NCBI GenBank assembly: GCA_945925985.1
Contig: CAMELV010000006.1
Coordinates: 1-64,000 of the forward strand
Origin: Comamonas sp. lk
Lineage (GTDB): Bacteria > Pseudomonadota > Gammaproteobacteria > Burkholderiales > Burkholderiaceae_C
Direction of reading: 5' to 3'
Length of the DNA stretch: 64,000 nt
The notes under the pieces were generated by a model. That model made no database searches. It saw only the letters and a program-made list of their open reading frames with translations, and had not been told where the DNA came from. Below, in pieces: positions 44,520 through 52,953 of the stretch; position 1 is the stretch's first letter; every line of letters begins with the position of its first letter. A program made the position numbers and the translations under genes.

Positions 44520-45412
44520 GCCTGCCTTCGCTGGCGCAAGGCCAGGTGCTCCAGAGCGGCCACGATACTGGTCAGCACCAGGCCTAGTAACGCCGACATC
44601 AACAACGCAGACCAGATCTGCACCGTGTTGCCATAGTAAGAGCCGGTCAGCAGGCGTGCGCCCAAGCCGGCCTGGGCGCCGGTTGGCAGCTCAGCCACCA
44701 TGGCGCCCACCAGGCCGGCAGCGATACCCACCCTCAGCGCCGGGAACAAAAACGGCAACGAGGCGGGCAGCCGCAACAACCACAGGGCCTGCCAGCGGCT
44801 AGCAGCATAGGTGTGCAGCATTTCGGTCTCGATGCGCATGGGGGAGCGCAGGCCCTGCACCATGGCCACTGTGACCGGGAAAAAACACAGGTACATCGCG
44901 ATCACCGCCTTGGGCGCCACGCCGGCAAAGCCCAGGCTGCCCAAAATAACTAGCACAATCGGCGCAATCGCCAGCACCGGCACGCTTTGAGACGCCACGA
45001 TCCAGGGCAGCAGTGCGCGGTCCAGCGTGCGCGAGTGCACGATGCAGACCGCCAGCAGCAAGCCCAACAGACTGCCCAGCACAAAGCCCCACAGGGTGGA
45101 CTCGGCGGTGACAGCCACATGAAACAGCAGGTTGCGTGGCGAATCAAGTGGCCAGTCCACCAAGCTAGACCAAAAGTCTGCCGCCACTTGGTGCGGGGCG
45201 GGCAACACCGGGCGCTCCATGGCCATGGTGGCGGTGAACAGGTCCTGCCAACCCCAGGGTTGGTCACGCAACACACGCTCAATCGCACCCGGCGCATTGA
45301 GCAGCCAGGTGCCGCCATACCAGAGCAGCAGCACCAGCAGAACCACAGACGCCACGGGGAGGCCGTGCAGCCGAAGCCGCTCCCCCAGCGCCAGTGGCAG
45401 GGTGTCAGCCAT
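44516..45412 (-). CDS. ABC transporter permease (SsuC/ThiX-like), subunit 1
   Basis: A 298-residue permease from the chosen start MADTLPLALGERL, which overlaps the ATPase stop by 8 bases; the longer open frame upstream is inside the ATPase gene and is discarded. The coupling segment is EMLHTYAASRWQALWLLRLPASLPFLF, followed by AELPTGAQAGLGARL. It pairs with the permease downstream. Confidence 0.9.
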   Translation of the reverse strand: MADTLPLALGERLRLHGLPVASVVLLVLLLWYGGTWLLNAPGAIERVLRDQPWGWQDLFTATMAMERPVLPAPHQVAADFWSSLVDWPLDSPRNLLFHVAVTAESTLWGFVLGSLLGLLLAVCIVHSRTLDRALLPWIVASQSVPVLAIAPIVLVILGSLGFAGVAPKAVIAMYLCFFPVTVAMVQGLRSPMRIETEMLHTYAASRWQALWLLRLPASLPFLFPALRVGIAAGLVGAMVAELPTGAQAGLGARLLTGSYYGNTVQIWSALLMSALLGLVLTSIVAALEHLALRQRRQA

Positions 45413-46235
45413 GGTGGCCGTCGGCCAGCGCCAGCCGAACCGCGTGCGCCAGGGCAATGAACTCGGGGCTGTCGCGCAGCCCCAGGTGGCGCTCATCGGG
45501 CAGGGTGGAATCAATCACCTGCACGATCCGCCCCGGGCGGGGCGACATCACCACGATGCGGGTCGACAAATACACCGCCTCGGCAATGGAGTGGGTCACA
45601 AACACCACGGTGCGGCGTTCGCGTTGCCAGAGCTGCTGCAGCTGCTCATTGAGCCGGTCGCGGGTGATCTCGTCGAGCGCACCAAAGGGCTCGTCCATCA
45701 TCAGAATTCGCGGCTCGAACGACAGGGCGCGGGCAATTGACACCCGCTGCTGCATGCCGCCCGACAGCTGCCAGGGGTACTTGCCCTCAAACCCGGTGAG
45801 GCCAACGCGGGCCAGTTGCTCGAGCGCGATGCGGCGGCACTCGTCACGCGGGCGACCCTGAATTTGCAGCGGCAGGGTCACATTGGCCAGCACGGTACGC
45901 CATGGAAACAACGCCGGGGCCTGGAACACATAGCCATAGGCCCGATCCAGCCGTGCCTGGTGCGGGCTGACCCCGTTCACCAGCACCTCGCCTGCGCTGA
46001 TGCGCTCCAGGTCGGCAATCACCCGCATCAGGGTGGTCTTGCCACAGCCTGACGGCCCTATGAGCGCGACAAACTCACCCTCGCGTATGTCTAAGTCAAT
46101 CTCGCTGAGAGCGTGCACGGGTGTGTCGGCGGTCTGGTAGACCACGCTGGCCTGGCGCACCTGCACGGCCAAGCGGTCGCTGCTGGGCGTAGCAGCAATA
46201 GAGGCAGGCGACGCAGCAGAAAGGTTCATGGGCAT
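45405..46235 (-). CDS. ABC transporter ATP-binding protein (SsuB/ThiZ-like)
   Basis: A 276-residue ATPase. Walker A GPSGCGKTT, Q-loop VFQAPALFPW, signature LSGGMQQRVS, Walker B ILMMDEPFGALDE and switch HSIAEA are present. It is the first gene of the ABC operon, 49 bases downstream of the RutR-like operator. ATGs at 46235 and 46229 are both possible and neither has a strong ribosome-binding site. Confidence 0.92.
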   Translation of the reverse strand: MPMNLSAASPASIAATPSSDRLAVQVRQASVVYQTADTPVHALSEIDLDIREGEFVALIGPSGCGKTTLMRVIADLERISAGEVLVNGVSPHQARLDRAYGYVFQAPALFPWRTVLANVTLPLQIQGRPRDECRRIALEQLARVGLTGFEGKYPWQLSGGMQQRVSIARALSFEPRILMMDEPFGALDEITRDRLNEQLQQLWQRERRTVVFVTHSIAEAVYLSTRIVVMSPRPGRIVQVIDSTLPDERHLGLRDSPEFIALAHAVRLALADGHHG

Positions 46236-46283
46236 GCAAGCATCAGGGGAGCCGCACCATGATGCGGCAAGGCTCCGGGGAAG

Positions 46284-46299
46284 TTAACCGAATGGTCAA
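46284..46299 (-). promoter_or_regulatory. RutR-like operator
   Basis: On the minus strand, TTGACCA-TT-CGGTTAA. The RutR palindrome known from E. coli is TTGACCA-NN-TGGTCAA, so 12 of 14 specified bases match. It lies about 50 bases upstream of the first gene of an ABC operon whose neighbour is a RutR-like regulator. The fit of regulator and site is the argument; binding has not been shown. Confidence 0.7.
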
Positions 46300-46341
46300 C
46301 TTATTCTAGCCAAGCAAGCCAGTTTCATGCCATGATTTTTG

Positions 46342-48636
46342 TCAGGGTTTGTCCGGGCTACCGGCCCGCCGCGCCGCTAAGGCCACGTACCAGTCCAAGC
46401 AAGCCGGGTTGGCCATGGCCTCGCGGTTCACCACTTTTTGCAGCGGCTGGCCGAGCAGCAGCTTCTTAATCGGCAGCTCCTGCTTTTTGCCCGATAAGGT
46501 GCGCGGGATCTCGGCCACTTGAAAAATCTCGTTGGGCACAAAACGCGGTGACAGCGCAGTCTTGATGGCGTCCACCAGCCTTTTGTGCAGTGCGGCGTCC
46601 AGCGTCAGGCCGTCACGCAGCACCACAAACAGCGGCATATAGCTGTCGCGGCCCAGGTATTCCAGATCAACCACCATCGAGTCCAACACTTCGGGCAGGG
46701 CCTCGACCGCGCTGTAAAGCTCGCTGGTACCCATGCGCAGGCCGTGCCGGTTGATGGTGGCGTCAGACCGGCCATAAATGATGCAGCCGCCGTTGGTGCC
46801 CACCTTGAGCCAGTCGCCATGCCGCCAGACACCGGGGTACATGTCAAAGTAGCTCGACAGGTAACGCTGGTGCCCCACGTCCCCCCAAAAATACAAGGGC
46901 ATGCTGGGCATGGGCTGGCTGCACACCAGCTCACCCACCTCACCGACCACCGGATCTCCCCGCTCGTTCCAGGCCTCCACCGCGCAGCCCAGCAGCCGGC
47001 ACTGCATCTCGCCCGGCACCTGCGGCAGCTCACGGTTGCCACCGATGAACGCGCCAGCAAAGTCGGTGCCGCCGGAGATGTTGCACCACCAAATATCGCC
47101 CCCACGCTCCCGCACGTCGTGTCGGTCGCTGCCCCCCGGGGGGGCTAATTTTCCTTGGGGCGGCCCGGCGGAAAATTGTTCCCCTTCGCCTGCCACTTCG
47201 TGTGCGGCACTGTCCTGCTCCGTCATTCCCGCGGAGGCGGGAATCCAGGACTGCGTGGATTCCCGCTTTCGCGGGAATGACGGGGAAATAGGCGGGAATG
47301 ACGAGTTAGGGGCCGGGTGTGACGATGCAAAAGGTTGGGCATGCATGTTCCGGAACTGGCGGGTGCCCCAATTTTGGGCATCTGAGCTCAAGGGTGAGCC
47401 GGTGGTGCCCAAGGCGCGCACTTGGCGCAGTTCGCCACAGGTGCTCAGGTCCAGCCCGGCTTTTTGGCAGTTGGCAAAGAAGGCCGCACCCGCACCAAAA
47501 AAGGTGGCGCCGACGTCGGCACCAAAACGCCACAGCGTGCCCCAGTCGGGTGCAAGCTTGTTACCGGCTTCGTCCACAGTTCGGCCGGCTGGGTTGCCGT
47601 CGTAGATGCAGCAGGTGGTGCCGTTGAGCAGGCCGCTCATCTGTGCATTCCACATCACCCAGCCGGTGGAGCTGTACCAGTGGTAGCGCTCGCCCAGCGA
47701 GTTGGCGGCGTAGCTGCTGCCAATGTCGTTGTGCAGCACCTTGAGCGCCAGTGCGACGATGACCGTGCCGCCGTGGCCATGCACGATGGGCTTGGGCAGG
47801 CCGGTGGTGCCACTGGAGTAGACGATCCACAGCGGGTGGTCAAACGGCAGCCAGAGCGGCTCAAATTGCGCAACTTCAGAGTCAAATCGGGCTGTAGCCC
47901 TTGTCAGGTCTAGATAGTTTGCTATTATTTTAGTAGTATTTGCCAAGCCGGCCCGGTGCACCAGCACATGCTGAACCGTGGGCAAGGCCGCCAGCAGCTC
48001 GGCCACCACGGCGCTGCGGTCCAGCGCACGACCGCCGTAACGCACGCCGTCACAGGCGATCAGCACCCTCGGCTCGATCTGCTTGAAACGGTCCAGCACG
48101 GCCTGGGTTCCCATGTCGGGGGCGCAGATGCTCCAGACACCGCCGATGCTGACGGTGGCCAAAAAGGCCACCATGGCCTCGGGAATATTGGGCAGGTAGG
48201 CGGCCACCCGGTCACCGGGCTGCACCCCTTGCGCGCGCAGGTGCAGGGCCAGCGCCGCCACCTGCTGCTGCAATTGAGGCCAAGACAGTTCACTGGCGTC
48301 GCGCTGACCCAGACTGTCCTCGTTGTGGCTGACGATGGCGGGCAAACCGGCAGCAGTGGCCGGCGCCACATGGCGCATCACCTGGCGCGCATAGTTCACC
48401 TGGGCGCCGGTGAACCAACGGGTGTGGGGCATGGCCACACCATCACACACCTGGGTGTGGGGCGTGGGCGACTGCAGGTCAAAGTAGTCCCAGACACTTT
48501 GCCAGAAGGCATCCAGGTCGGTGGTGGACCAGCGCCACAGCGCGTCGTAGTTGTCAAAGGACAGGCCGCGCTCACGCGCCAGCCATTGCCGATACAAAGT
48601 GATCTGGGGAATGAAGAGGGCTTGCATGGACGCCAT
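46342..48636 (-). CDS. acetoacetyl-CoA synthetase with repeat-derived in-frame insertions
   Basis: Acetoacetate-CoA ligase of the ANL superfamily, which makes acetoacetyl-CoA from acetoacetate, ATP and CoA. The N-terminus LYRQWLARERGL, phosphate loop YSSGTTGLPKPIVHG, core SGGTDFAGAFIGGN and C-terminal SELYSAVEALPEVLDSMVV and LSGKKQELPIKKLL fit the family. The predicted length is 764 residues, about 100 more than usual. The excess lies at residues about 432-513 (repeats at 47098-47340) and about 232-252 (repeat at 47881-47942). The frame is intact, so the protein may still be made; activity is uncertain. Confidence 0.88.
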   Translation of the reverse strand: MASMQALFIPQITLYRQWLARERGLSFDNYDALWRWSTTDLDAFWQSVWDYFDLQSPTPHTQVCDGVAMPHTRWFTGAQVNYARQVMRHVAPATAAGLPAIVSHNEDSLGQRDASELSWPQLQQQVAALALHLRAQGVQPGDRVAAYLPNIPEAMVAFLATVSIGGVWSICAPDMGTQAVLDRFKQIEPRVLIACDGVRYGGRALDRSAVVAELLAALPTVQHVLVHRAGLANTTKIIANYLDLTRATARFDSEVAQFEPLWLPFDHPLWIVYSSGTTGLPKPIVHGHGGTVIVALALKVLHNDIGSSYAANSLGERYHWYSSTGWVMWNAQMSGLLNGTTCCIYDGNPAGRTVDEAGNKLAPDWGTLWRFGADVGATFFGAGAAFFANCQKAGLDLSTCGELRQVRALGTTGSPLSSDAQNWGTRQFRNMHAQPFASSHPAPNSSFPPISPSFPRKRESTQSWIPASAGMTEQDSAAHEVAGEGEQFSAGPPQGKLAPPGGSDRHDVRERGGDIWWCNISGGTDFAGAFIGGNRELPQVPGEMQCRLLGCAVEAWNERGDPVVGEVGELVCSQPMPSMPLYFWGDVGHQRYLSSYFDMYPGVWRHGDWLKVGTNGGCIIYGRSDATINRHGLRMGTSELYSAVEALPEVLDSMVVDLEYLGRDSYMPLFVVLRDGLTLDAALHKRLVDAIKTALSPRFVPNEIFQVAEIPRTLSGKKQELPIKKLLLGQPLQKVVNREAMANPACLDWYVALAARRAGSPDKP
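47098..47340 (-). repeat. composite repeat insertion inside the acetoacetyl-CoA synthetase gene
   Basis: An insertion of about 243 bases between the conserved TGSPLS and ISGGTD segments of the enzyme. It holds a 62-base double-hairpin repeat (47221-47282), a partial extra copy of its end (47291-47303), and a GC-rich block with a GCCCCCCGGGGGGGC palindrome (47131-47145). It adds roughly 80 codons without a stop. Edges are estimated from the expected spacing of the protein motifs. Confidence 0.75.
47221..47282. repeat. 62-bp double-hairpin repeat, copy 1
   Basis: Two perfect 8-bp hairpins, ATTCCCGC-GGAG-GCGGGAAT and ATTCCCGC-TTTC-GCGGGAAT, are joined by GACTGC-type spacer sequence, and the outer ends CGTCATTCCC and GGGAATGACG are also complementary. 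A second, diverged copy is at 58957-59018. It resembles short palindromic intergenic repeats common in betaproteobacteria. Confidence 0.88.
47881..47942 (-). repeat. ATAGCAAA-type dispersed repeat, copy 1 (inside coding sequence)
   Basis: On the minus strand the element contains ATAGCAAACTATC and ends AGCCCGATTTGAC. A related copy is at 54491-54544 between parA and the hydrolase gene. Here it codes for residues about 232-252 of the acetoacetyl-CoA synthetase (NTTKIIANYLDLTR region), a stretch that does not look like the family. Confidence 0.65.
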
Positions 48637-48741
48637 GATGGCATGAAGCGCCGCACCCCTTCAACTCGTGTGAACCCTGAGTCCGGCGCTTGGGTTAGCC
48701 AAACCGTATAGTCAAGGCCAATTTGACTGATCGGACTATTG

Positions 48742-49164
48742 ATGCGCATCTGGAAAAAACCAGTTTCCGTGGCGGAACTGACCGCCATTCACCACGACAC
48801 CGCTGTCGCCCACCTGGGCATCGAGTTCCTAGAGGTCGGTGACGACTTCATCAGCGCCCGTGTACCGGTCGACACCCGCACCAAACAGCCCTACGGCCTG
48901 CTGCATGGCGGTGTGAGTGTGGTGCTGGCCGAAACCCTAGGCTCTTGCGGCGCGGCTTTCAGTTGCCCCGAGGGTCACCGCGCGGTGGGCCTGGACATCA
49001 ACGCCAATCACCTGAAAAGCGCCATCAGCGGCTGGGTCACCGGCGTGGCGCGCTCAGTGCATATTGGCCGCACCACCCAGGTCTGGCAGATTGACCTGCG
49101 CAACGAGGCCGGCGAGCTGACCTGCGTCTCGCGCATCACCATGGCGGTGCTGGCGCCGCGTTGA
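48742..49164 (+). CDS. PaaI/YdiI family hot-dog thioesterase
   Basis: A 140-residue hot-dog-fold acyl-CoA thioesterase. YGLLHGGVSVVLAETLGS carries the conserved HGG and the glutamate that serves as catalytic base in the YdiI/PaaI group, and GLDINANHLKS is the substrate-loop motif. A TTG one codon upstream is in frame, but ATG is preferred. It diverges from the acetoacetyl-CoA synthetase gene. It may hydrolyse aromatic or short acyl-CoA esters. Confidence 0.88.
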   Translation: MRIWKKPVSVAELTAIHHDTAVAHLGIEFLEVGDDFISARVPVDTRTKQPYGLLHGGVSVVLAETLGSCGAAFSCPEGHRAVGLDINANHLKSAISGWVTGVARSVHIGRTTQVWQIDLRNEAGELTCVSRITMAVLAPR

Positions 49165-49186
49165 AGCCAGCCCCGCTGCGAAGAGG

Positions 49187-49762
49187 CTAGTTTGCCGCTT
49201 TGGCCATGCGCTCGCTCTTCCAATAAATGTCATCGCCGACCGAGCCATCACCGCGGTGGCGGTTCAGCACCCGGGCCAGCACAAACATCAGGTCGGACAG
49301 GCGGTTGAGGTACTGGCGCGGCGTGTCTTTCAAGGCCTCTTCATTGCCCAGCGCCACCACGGCCCGCTCGGCCCGCCGCGCCACGGTGCGGCAGACGTGG
49401 GCCACCGAGGCGGCGCGGGTGCCGGCCGGCAAGATGAACTCGGCCAATGGCGGTAAGGTGGCGTTGTGCTCGGCCAGCGCCTCGTCCAGCGCAATCACCG
49501 CCTCGGGCTTGAGGAGCTCGAAACCAGGGATCGACAACTCGCCCCCCAGGTTAAAGAGCTGGTGCTGGATCTCCACCAGCAACACCCGCACACCGCCGGG
49601 CATGTCCTCGCACAGCAGCACGCCAAGGTTGGAGTTGAGCTCGTCCACATCGCCCATGGCGTGCACGCGCAAGCTGTTTTTCGAGACCCGGGTGTTGTCG
49701 CCCAAGCCGGTGGTGCCGCCGTCGCCGGTGCGGGTGGCAATTTGTGTCAGTCGTTGTCCCAT
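49187..49762 (-). CDS. cob(I)yrinic acid a,c-diamide adenosyltransferase, PduO type
   Basis: A 191-residue ATP:cob(I)alamin adenosyltransferase that makes adenosylcobalamin. The N-terminal TRTGDGGTTGLGDNTRVSK is the ATP-binding motif, GDVDELNSNLG follows, and the C-terminal RTVARRAERAV and YLNRLSDLMFVLAR are diagnostic. AAGGA precedes the ATG. It diverges from the GlcD-type gene and has no other B12 gene beside it. Confidence 0.94.
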   Translation of the reverse strand: MGQRLTQIATRTGDGGTTGLGDNTRVSKNSLRVHAMGDVDELNSNLGVLLCEDMPGGVRVLLVEIQHQLFNLGGELSIPGFELLKPEAVIALDEALAEHNATLPPLAEFILPAGTRAASVAHVCRTVARRAERAVVALGNEEALKDTPRQYLNRLSDLMFVLARVLNRHRGDGSVGDDIYWKSERMAKAAN

Positions 49763-49833
49763 GATGGTTTTCCTTTGAGTCGGGCGATTGTTGCAGCAAA
49801 ATGCAAACCTTACGCTTTTGAAAGCCCACTCTC

Positions 49834-51261
49834 ATGAACGCCCCCACCCCCTCCACCCACCTGGCCCCCGCGATTCTGCAGCGTGAGGTGCCCGACGCCC
49901 TGCTGACAACCCTGAAGTCCCGTTTTGCCGAGCGCTGCTCCACCGCACTGGTGGTGCGTGAACAGCATGGCCGGGATGAATCGGCGTTCACCACCGTGCC
50001 ACCGCCGGCCGCCGTGGTGTATGCGCTGAGTACGCAGGAGGTGGCTGAGGTGGTGACACTGGCCAGCCAGTACCGGGTGCCCGTGATCCCGTTTGGCGTC
50101 GGCTCATCGCTGGAGGGTCACCTGCTGGCGGTGCAAGGTGGTATCAGCATCGATGTAAGTCGCATGAACCAGGTGCTGGCCATCAACGCCGAAGACCTGA
50201 CCGTGACCGTGCAGCCAGGCGTGACCCGCAAGCAGCTCAACGGAGCCGTCAAAAGCACCGGGCTGTTCTTTCCGATCGACCCCGGCGCCGACGCCACCCT
50301 GGGCGGCATGAGCGCCACCCGTGCCAGCGGCACCAATGCCGTGCGCTACGGCACCATGCGTGAGAACGTGCTGGCGCTTGAAGTCGTCACCGCCAGTGGC
50401 GAGGTCATCCGCACCGGCACCCGCGCCAAAAAGTCATCCGCCGGCTACGACCTGACGCGCCTGATGGTGGGCAGCGAAGGCACGCTGGGCGTGATCACCG
50501 AGGTCACGGTCAAGCTCTACCCGCTGCCCGAGGCGATTTCAGCCGCGGTCTGCTCTTTCCCCAGCATCGAGGCGGCGGTGCGGACCACCATCCAGATCAT
50601 CCAGATGGGCATTCCGATTGCCCGGGTGGAGCTGATCGACGCCAACACCGTCAGAATGGTCAACGCCCACTCCAAACTGACCCTGCGCGAAGAGCCGCAG
50701 TTGCTGATGGAGTTTCATGGCTCACCGGCGTCGGTGAAAGAGCAGGCCGAGACGGTACAAGAGATCGCAGCCGAACTCGGTGGCAATGCCTTTGAATGGG
50801 CCACCACGCCCGAAGCCCGTACCCGGTTGTGGACCGCCCGGCACAACGCCTACTTTGCCGCCATCCAGTCCAAGCCTGGTTGCCGCGCCATCTCCACCGA
50901 CACCTGTGTACCGATCAGCCGGCTGGCCGATTGCTTGCTGGATTCCGTGGCCGAGGCCGACGCCAGCGGGCTGGCCTATTTTCTGGTCGGTCATGTGGGC
51001 GATGGCAATTTCCATTTCGGCTACCTGCTCGACCCCAACATCCCGAGCGAGCGGGCCACCGCCGAGCAGCTCAACCACGCGCTGGTAACGCGCGCCCTGC
51101 GGCTGGAGGGCACCTGCAGCGGCGAACACGGTGTGGGCCTGCACAAGATGGACTTCTTGCTGTCCGAGGCTGGCAGCGGCGCGGTGGCCATGATGCGGAC
51201 CATCAAGCAGGCGCTGGACCCGCACAACATCATGAACCCGGGAAAGATTTTTACGCTTTAA
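49834..51261 (+). CDS. FAD-binding oxidoreductase, GlcD/D-lactate dehydrogenase family
   Basis: A 475-residue flavoprotein that oxidises D-2-hydroxy acids such as D-lactate or glycolate. The FAD-binding type 4 domain has VIPFGVGSSLEGHLL, DPGADATLGGMSATRASGTNAVRYG and GSEGTLGVITEVTVKLYP. The C-terminal cap has GHVGDGNFHFG and CSGEHGVGLHKMDFL. It is 475 residues, the usual length for a single-subunit D-lactate dehydrogenase. An MBL-fold gene follows after 29 bases on the same strand. Confidence 0.92.
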   Translation: MNAPTPSTHLAPAILQREVPDALLTTLKSRFAERCSTALVVREQHGRDESAFTTVPPPAAVVYALSTQEVAEVVTLASQYRVPVIPFGVGSSLEGHLLAVQGGISIDVSRMNQVLAINAEDLTVTVQPGVTRKQLNGAVKSTGLFFPIDPGADATLGGMSATRASGTNAVRYGTMRENVLALEVVTASGEVIRTGTRAKKSSAGYDLTRLMVGSEGTLGVITEVTVKLYPLPEAISAAVCSFPSIEAAVRTTIQIIQMGIPIARVELIDANTVRMVNAHSKLTLREEPQLLMEFHGSPASVKEQAETVQEIAAELGGNAFEWATTPEARTRLWTARHNAYFAAIQSKPGCRAISTDTCVPISRLADCLLDSVAEADASGLAYFLVGHVGDGNFHFGYLLDPNIPSERATAEQLNHALVTRALRLEGTCSGEHGVGLHKMDFLLSEAGSGAVAMMRTIKQALDPHNIMNPGKIFTL

Positions 51262-51290
51262 GCATCGGTACAGCCACCACAGAGCGGTCC

Positions 51291-52214
51291 GTGCCATCAA
51301 ACCTGCTGCCCCAAGACATCCGCGTGTTCGAGCGCGGCTGGTTGTCGTCCAACAATGTTCTGCTGCTCGGGCGGGACAACACCGCCCTGGTCGACAGCGG
51401 TTATGTCACCCATGCGCCGCAAACCCTGGCCCTGGTCCAGTCGGCCCTGGGCGACCGGGTGCTGGACCAGTTGCTCAACACCCACTTACACAGCGACCAC
51501 TGCGGCGGCAACGCAGCCTTGCAAGCCCGTTACCCAGCCCTGCGGACCGCGATACCCCCGGGGTTGGCAGAGGCCGTGCAAAAGTGGGATATGGACGCGC
51601 TCACCTACGCGCCCACCGGCCAAAACTGTCAGCAATACCGGTTTGATACCTTGATGCAGCCGGGTACAGAAGTTCGGCTGGGCGATCGGCTATGGCAAAT
51701 CCACGCGGCCCCCGGCCATGACACCCACTCCGTGGTGCTGTTTGAGCCGGCATCACGGGTGCTGCTGTCGGCCGACGCCTTGTGGGAACGGGGTTTTGGC
51801 GTTGTCTTTCCTGAGCTCGAAGGCGTGCAGGCCTTTGAGGCCGTGGCTCGCACACTGGATGTGATCGAGGCCCTCAACCCGGCTGTGGTGATCCCGGGCC
51901 ATGGTTCTGTGTTTTCTGACGCTGCCATAGCCCTGGCTTACGCCCGGTCACGGCTTGAAAGCTTTGTCGCAGACCCAGCGCGGCACCTGCGCCATGGTGT
52001 CAAGGTCTTGCTGAAATTCAAGCTGCTCGAATTGCAGACCATAGACACCACCGCCCTGGTTCACTGGGCCCGGACCACGCCCTACTTTGCCCAAATCTAC
52101 GAGCAGCATTTTTCAAACCTAGATTTTTCGCGCTGGGTAGACGCACTGCTGGACGACCTGGTGCGCGCCCGCGCAGCCGCACGAGTGGGTCAGAAGGTTC
52201 ACAATCTGGGCTGA
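51291..52214 (+). CDS. MBL-fold metallohydrolase
   Basis: A 307-residue metallo-beta-lactamase-fold hydrolase. The zinc motif HLHSDH is at residues 65-70, and later ligands appear in PGHDTHSV, SADALWERG and PGHGSVF. The GTG start at VPSNLLPQDI is chosen because the frame upstream lies within the GlcD-type gene and AGAGCGG precedes it. Thioesterase, lactonase or glyoxalase II-like activity is possible; the substrate is unknown. Confidence 0.85.
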   Translation: MPSNLLPQDIRVFERGWLSSNNVLLLGRDNTALVDSGYVTHAPQTLALVQSALGDRVLDQLLNTHLHSDHCGGNAALQARYPALRTAIPPGLAEAVQKWDMDALTYAPTGQNCQQYRFDTLMQPGTEVRLGDRLWQIHAAPGHDTHSVVLFEPASRVLLSADALWERGFGVVFPELEGVQAFEAVARTLDVIEALNPAVVIPGHGSVFSDAAIALAYARSRLESFVADPARHLRHGVKVLLKFKLLELQTIDTTALVHWARTTPYFAQIYEQHFSNLDFSRWVDALLDDLVRARAAARVGQKVHNLG

Positions 52215-52233
52215 GTCAGGGCCTGCCCTGCAA

Positions 52234-52953
52234 CTACGTCATCTGGTAGAGCCAAACCGGCCGACCCTGCACGCCATTGAGTCGGCCCGTCGGCGGCACA
52301 CCGTCCACCGCAAACTCCAAGCTGACCAACCAGGCACCGGGCTGCAGCTCAGCGCGGGCTTTGGCCATTGCACGCGCCATGCTCTCGGGGCGCTGAAACA
52401 GATAAATGAGCTGGTAGCCAGACCAGTCGGCACGCCAGATGTCGCCCTGTGTCACTTTGGCCCAAGGGCAGCGCCAGGCACACAGCAGCTGCAGCGGCCG
52501 GCTCCACTCCAGACCATGCAGCTCAGCCAGCGGGTAGGCCCGGCGTAGCGCCTGCAGGCCCTGGCCTAGGCCGCAGCCCGCATCGAGCACGCGCGCGCCG
52601 GGTGGGAGGGGCGCCAAATCGGGCAGGTGGTCCAGCGCGCCCTCGGGCGTGGGGAACAGGGGTGCATCCCGCCAGGCGTTGATCGGGTAGACCAGCAGCA
52701 GCAGCGCCAGCGGCAACAGCCAAGCCCAGGCCGGCACCGCCAACGCGCCAGACAACGCCAGCGACAGCGGAAAACCGCAGCCGATCACAGCGCGGCGCCA
52801 CCAGCTGCCACCCCAAACGCTACCTACCACACCCAGCAGCGTGCCACCCAGCAATGCCAGCAATGCAGGAGCACCGGTCATGCGCAGCCCGAGGAACAGG
52901 GCCCAAGCCACCGCCCAGGCCAACAAGGCCGGCAATGGCCAGCGCAAGCTCAC
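52234..52953 (-). CDS. membrane-anchored SAM-dependent methyltransferase
   Basis: A 239-residue protein. The N-terminal 90 residues contain about four hydrophobic segments (for example LLAWAVAWALFLGL and LLPLALLLLVYPI). A class I methyltransferase domain follows, with GARVLDAGCGLGQGLQAL as the SAM-binding motif I. The start overlaps the parB stop as ATGA. A membrane methyltransferase coupled to parB is unexpected. The target is unknown; the acceptor could be a lipid, quinone-like or envelope molecule. Confidence 0.82.
   Translation of the reverse strand: MSLRWPLPALLAWAVAWALFLGLRMTGAPALLALLGGTLLGVVGSVWGGSWWRRAVIGCGFPLSLALSGALAVPAWAWLLPLALLLLVYPINAWRDAPLFPTPEGALDHLPDLAPLPPGARVLDAGCGLGQGLQALRRAYPLAELHGLEWSRPLQLLCAWRCPWAKVTQGDIWRADWSGYQLIYLFQRPESMARAMAKARAELQPGAWLVSLEFAVDGVPPTGRLNGVQGRPVWLYQMT

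Noticed and set aside
50796-52214. 472-codon frame suggesting a larger MBL-fold protein
   Set aside because: Its first 165 codons overlap the well-supported GlcD-type gene in another frame. A GTG with a ribosome-binding site gives a normal MBL length.
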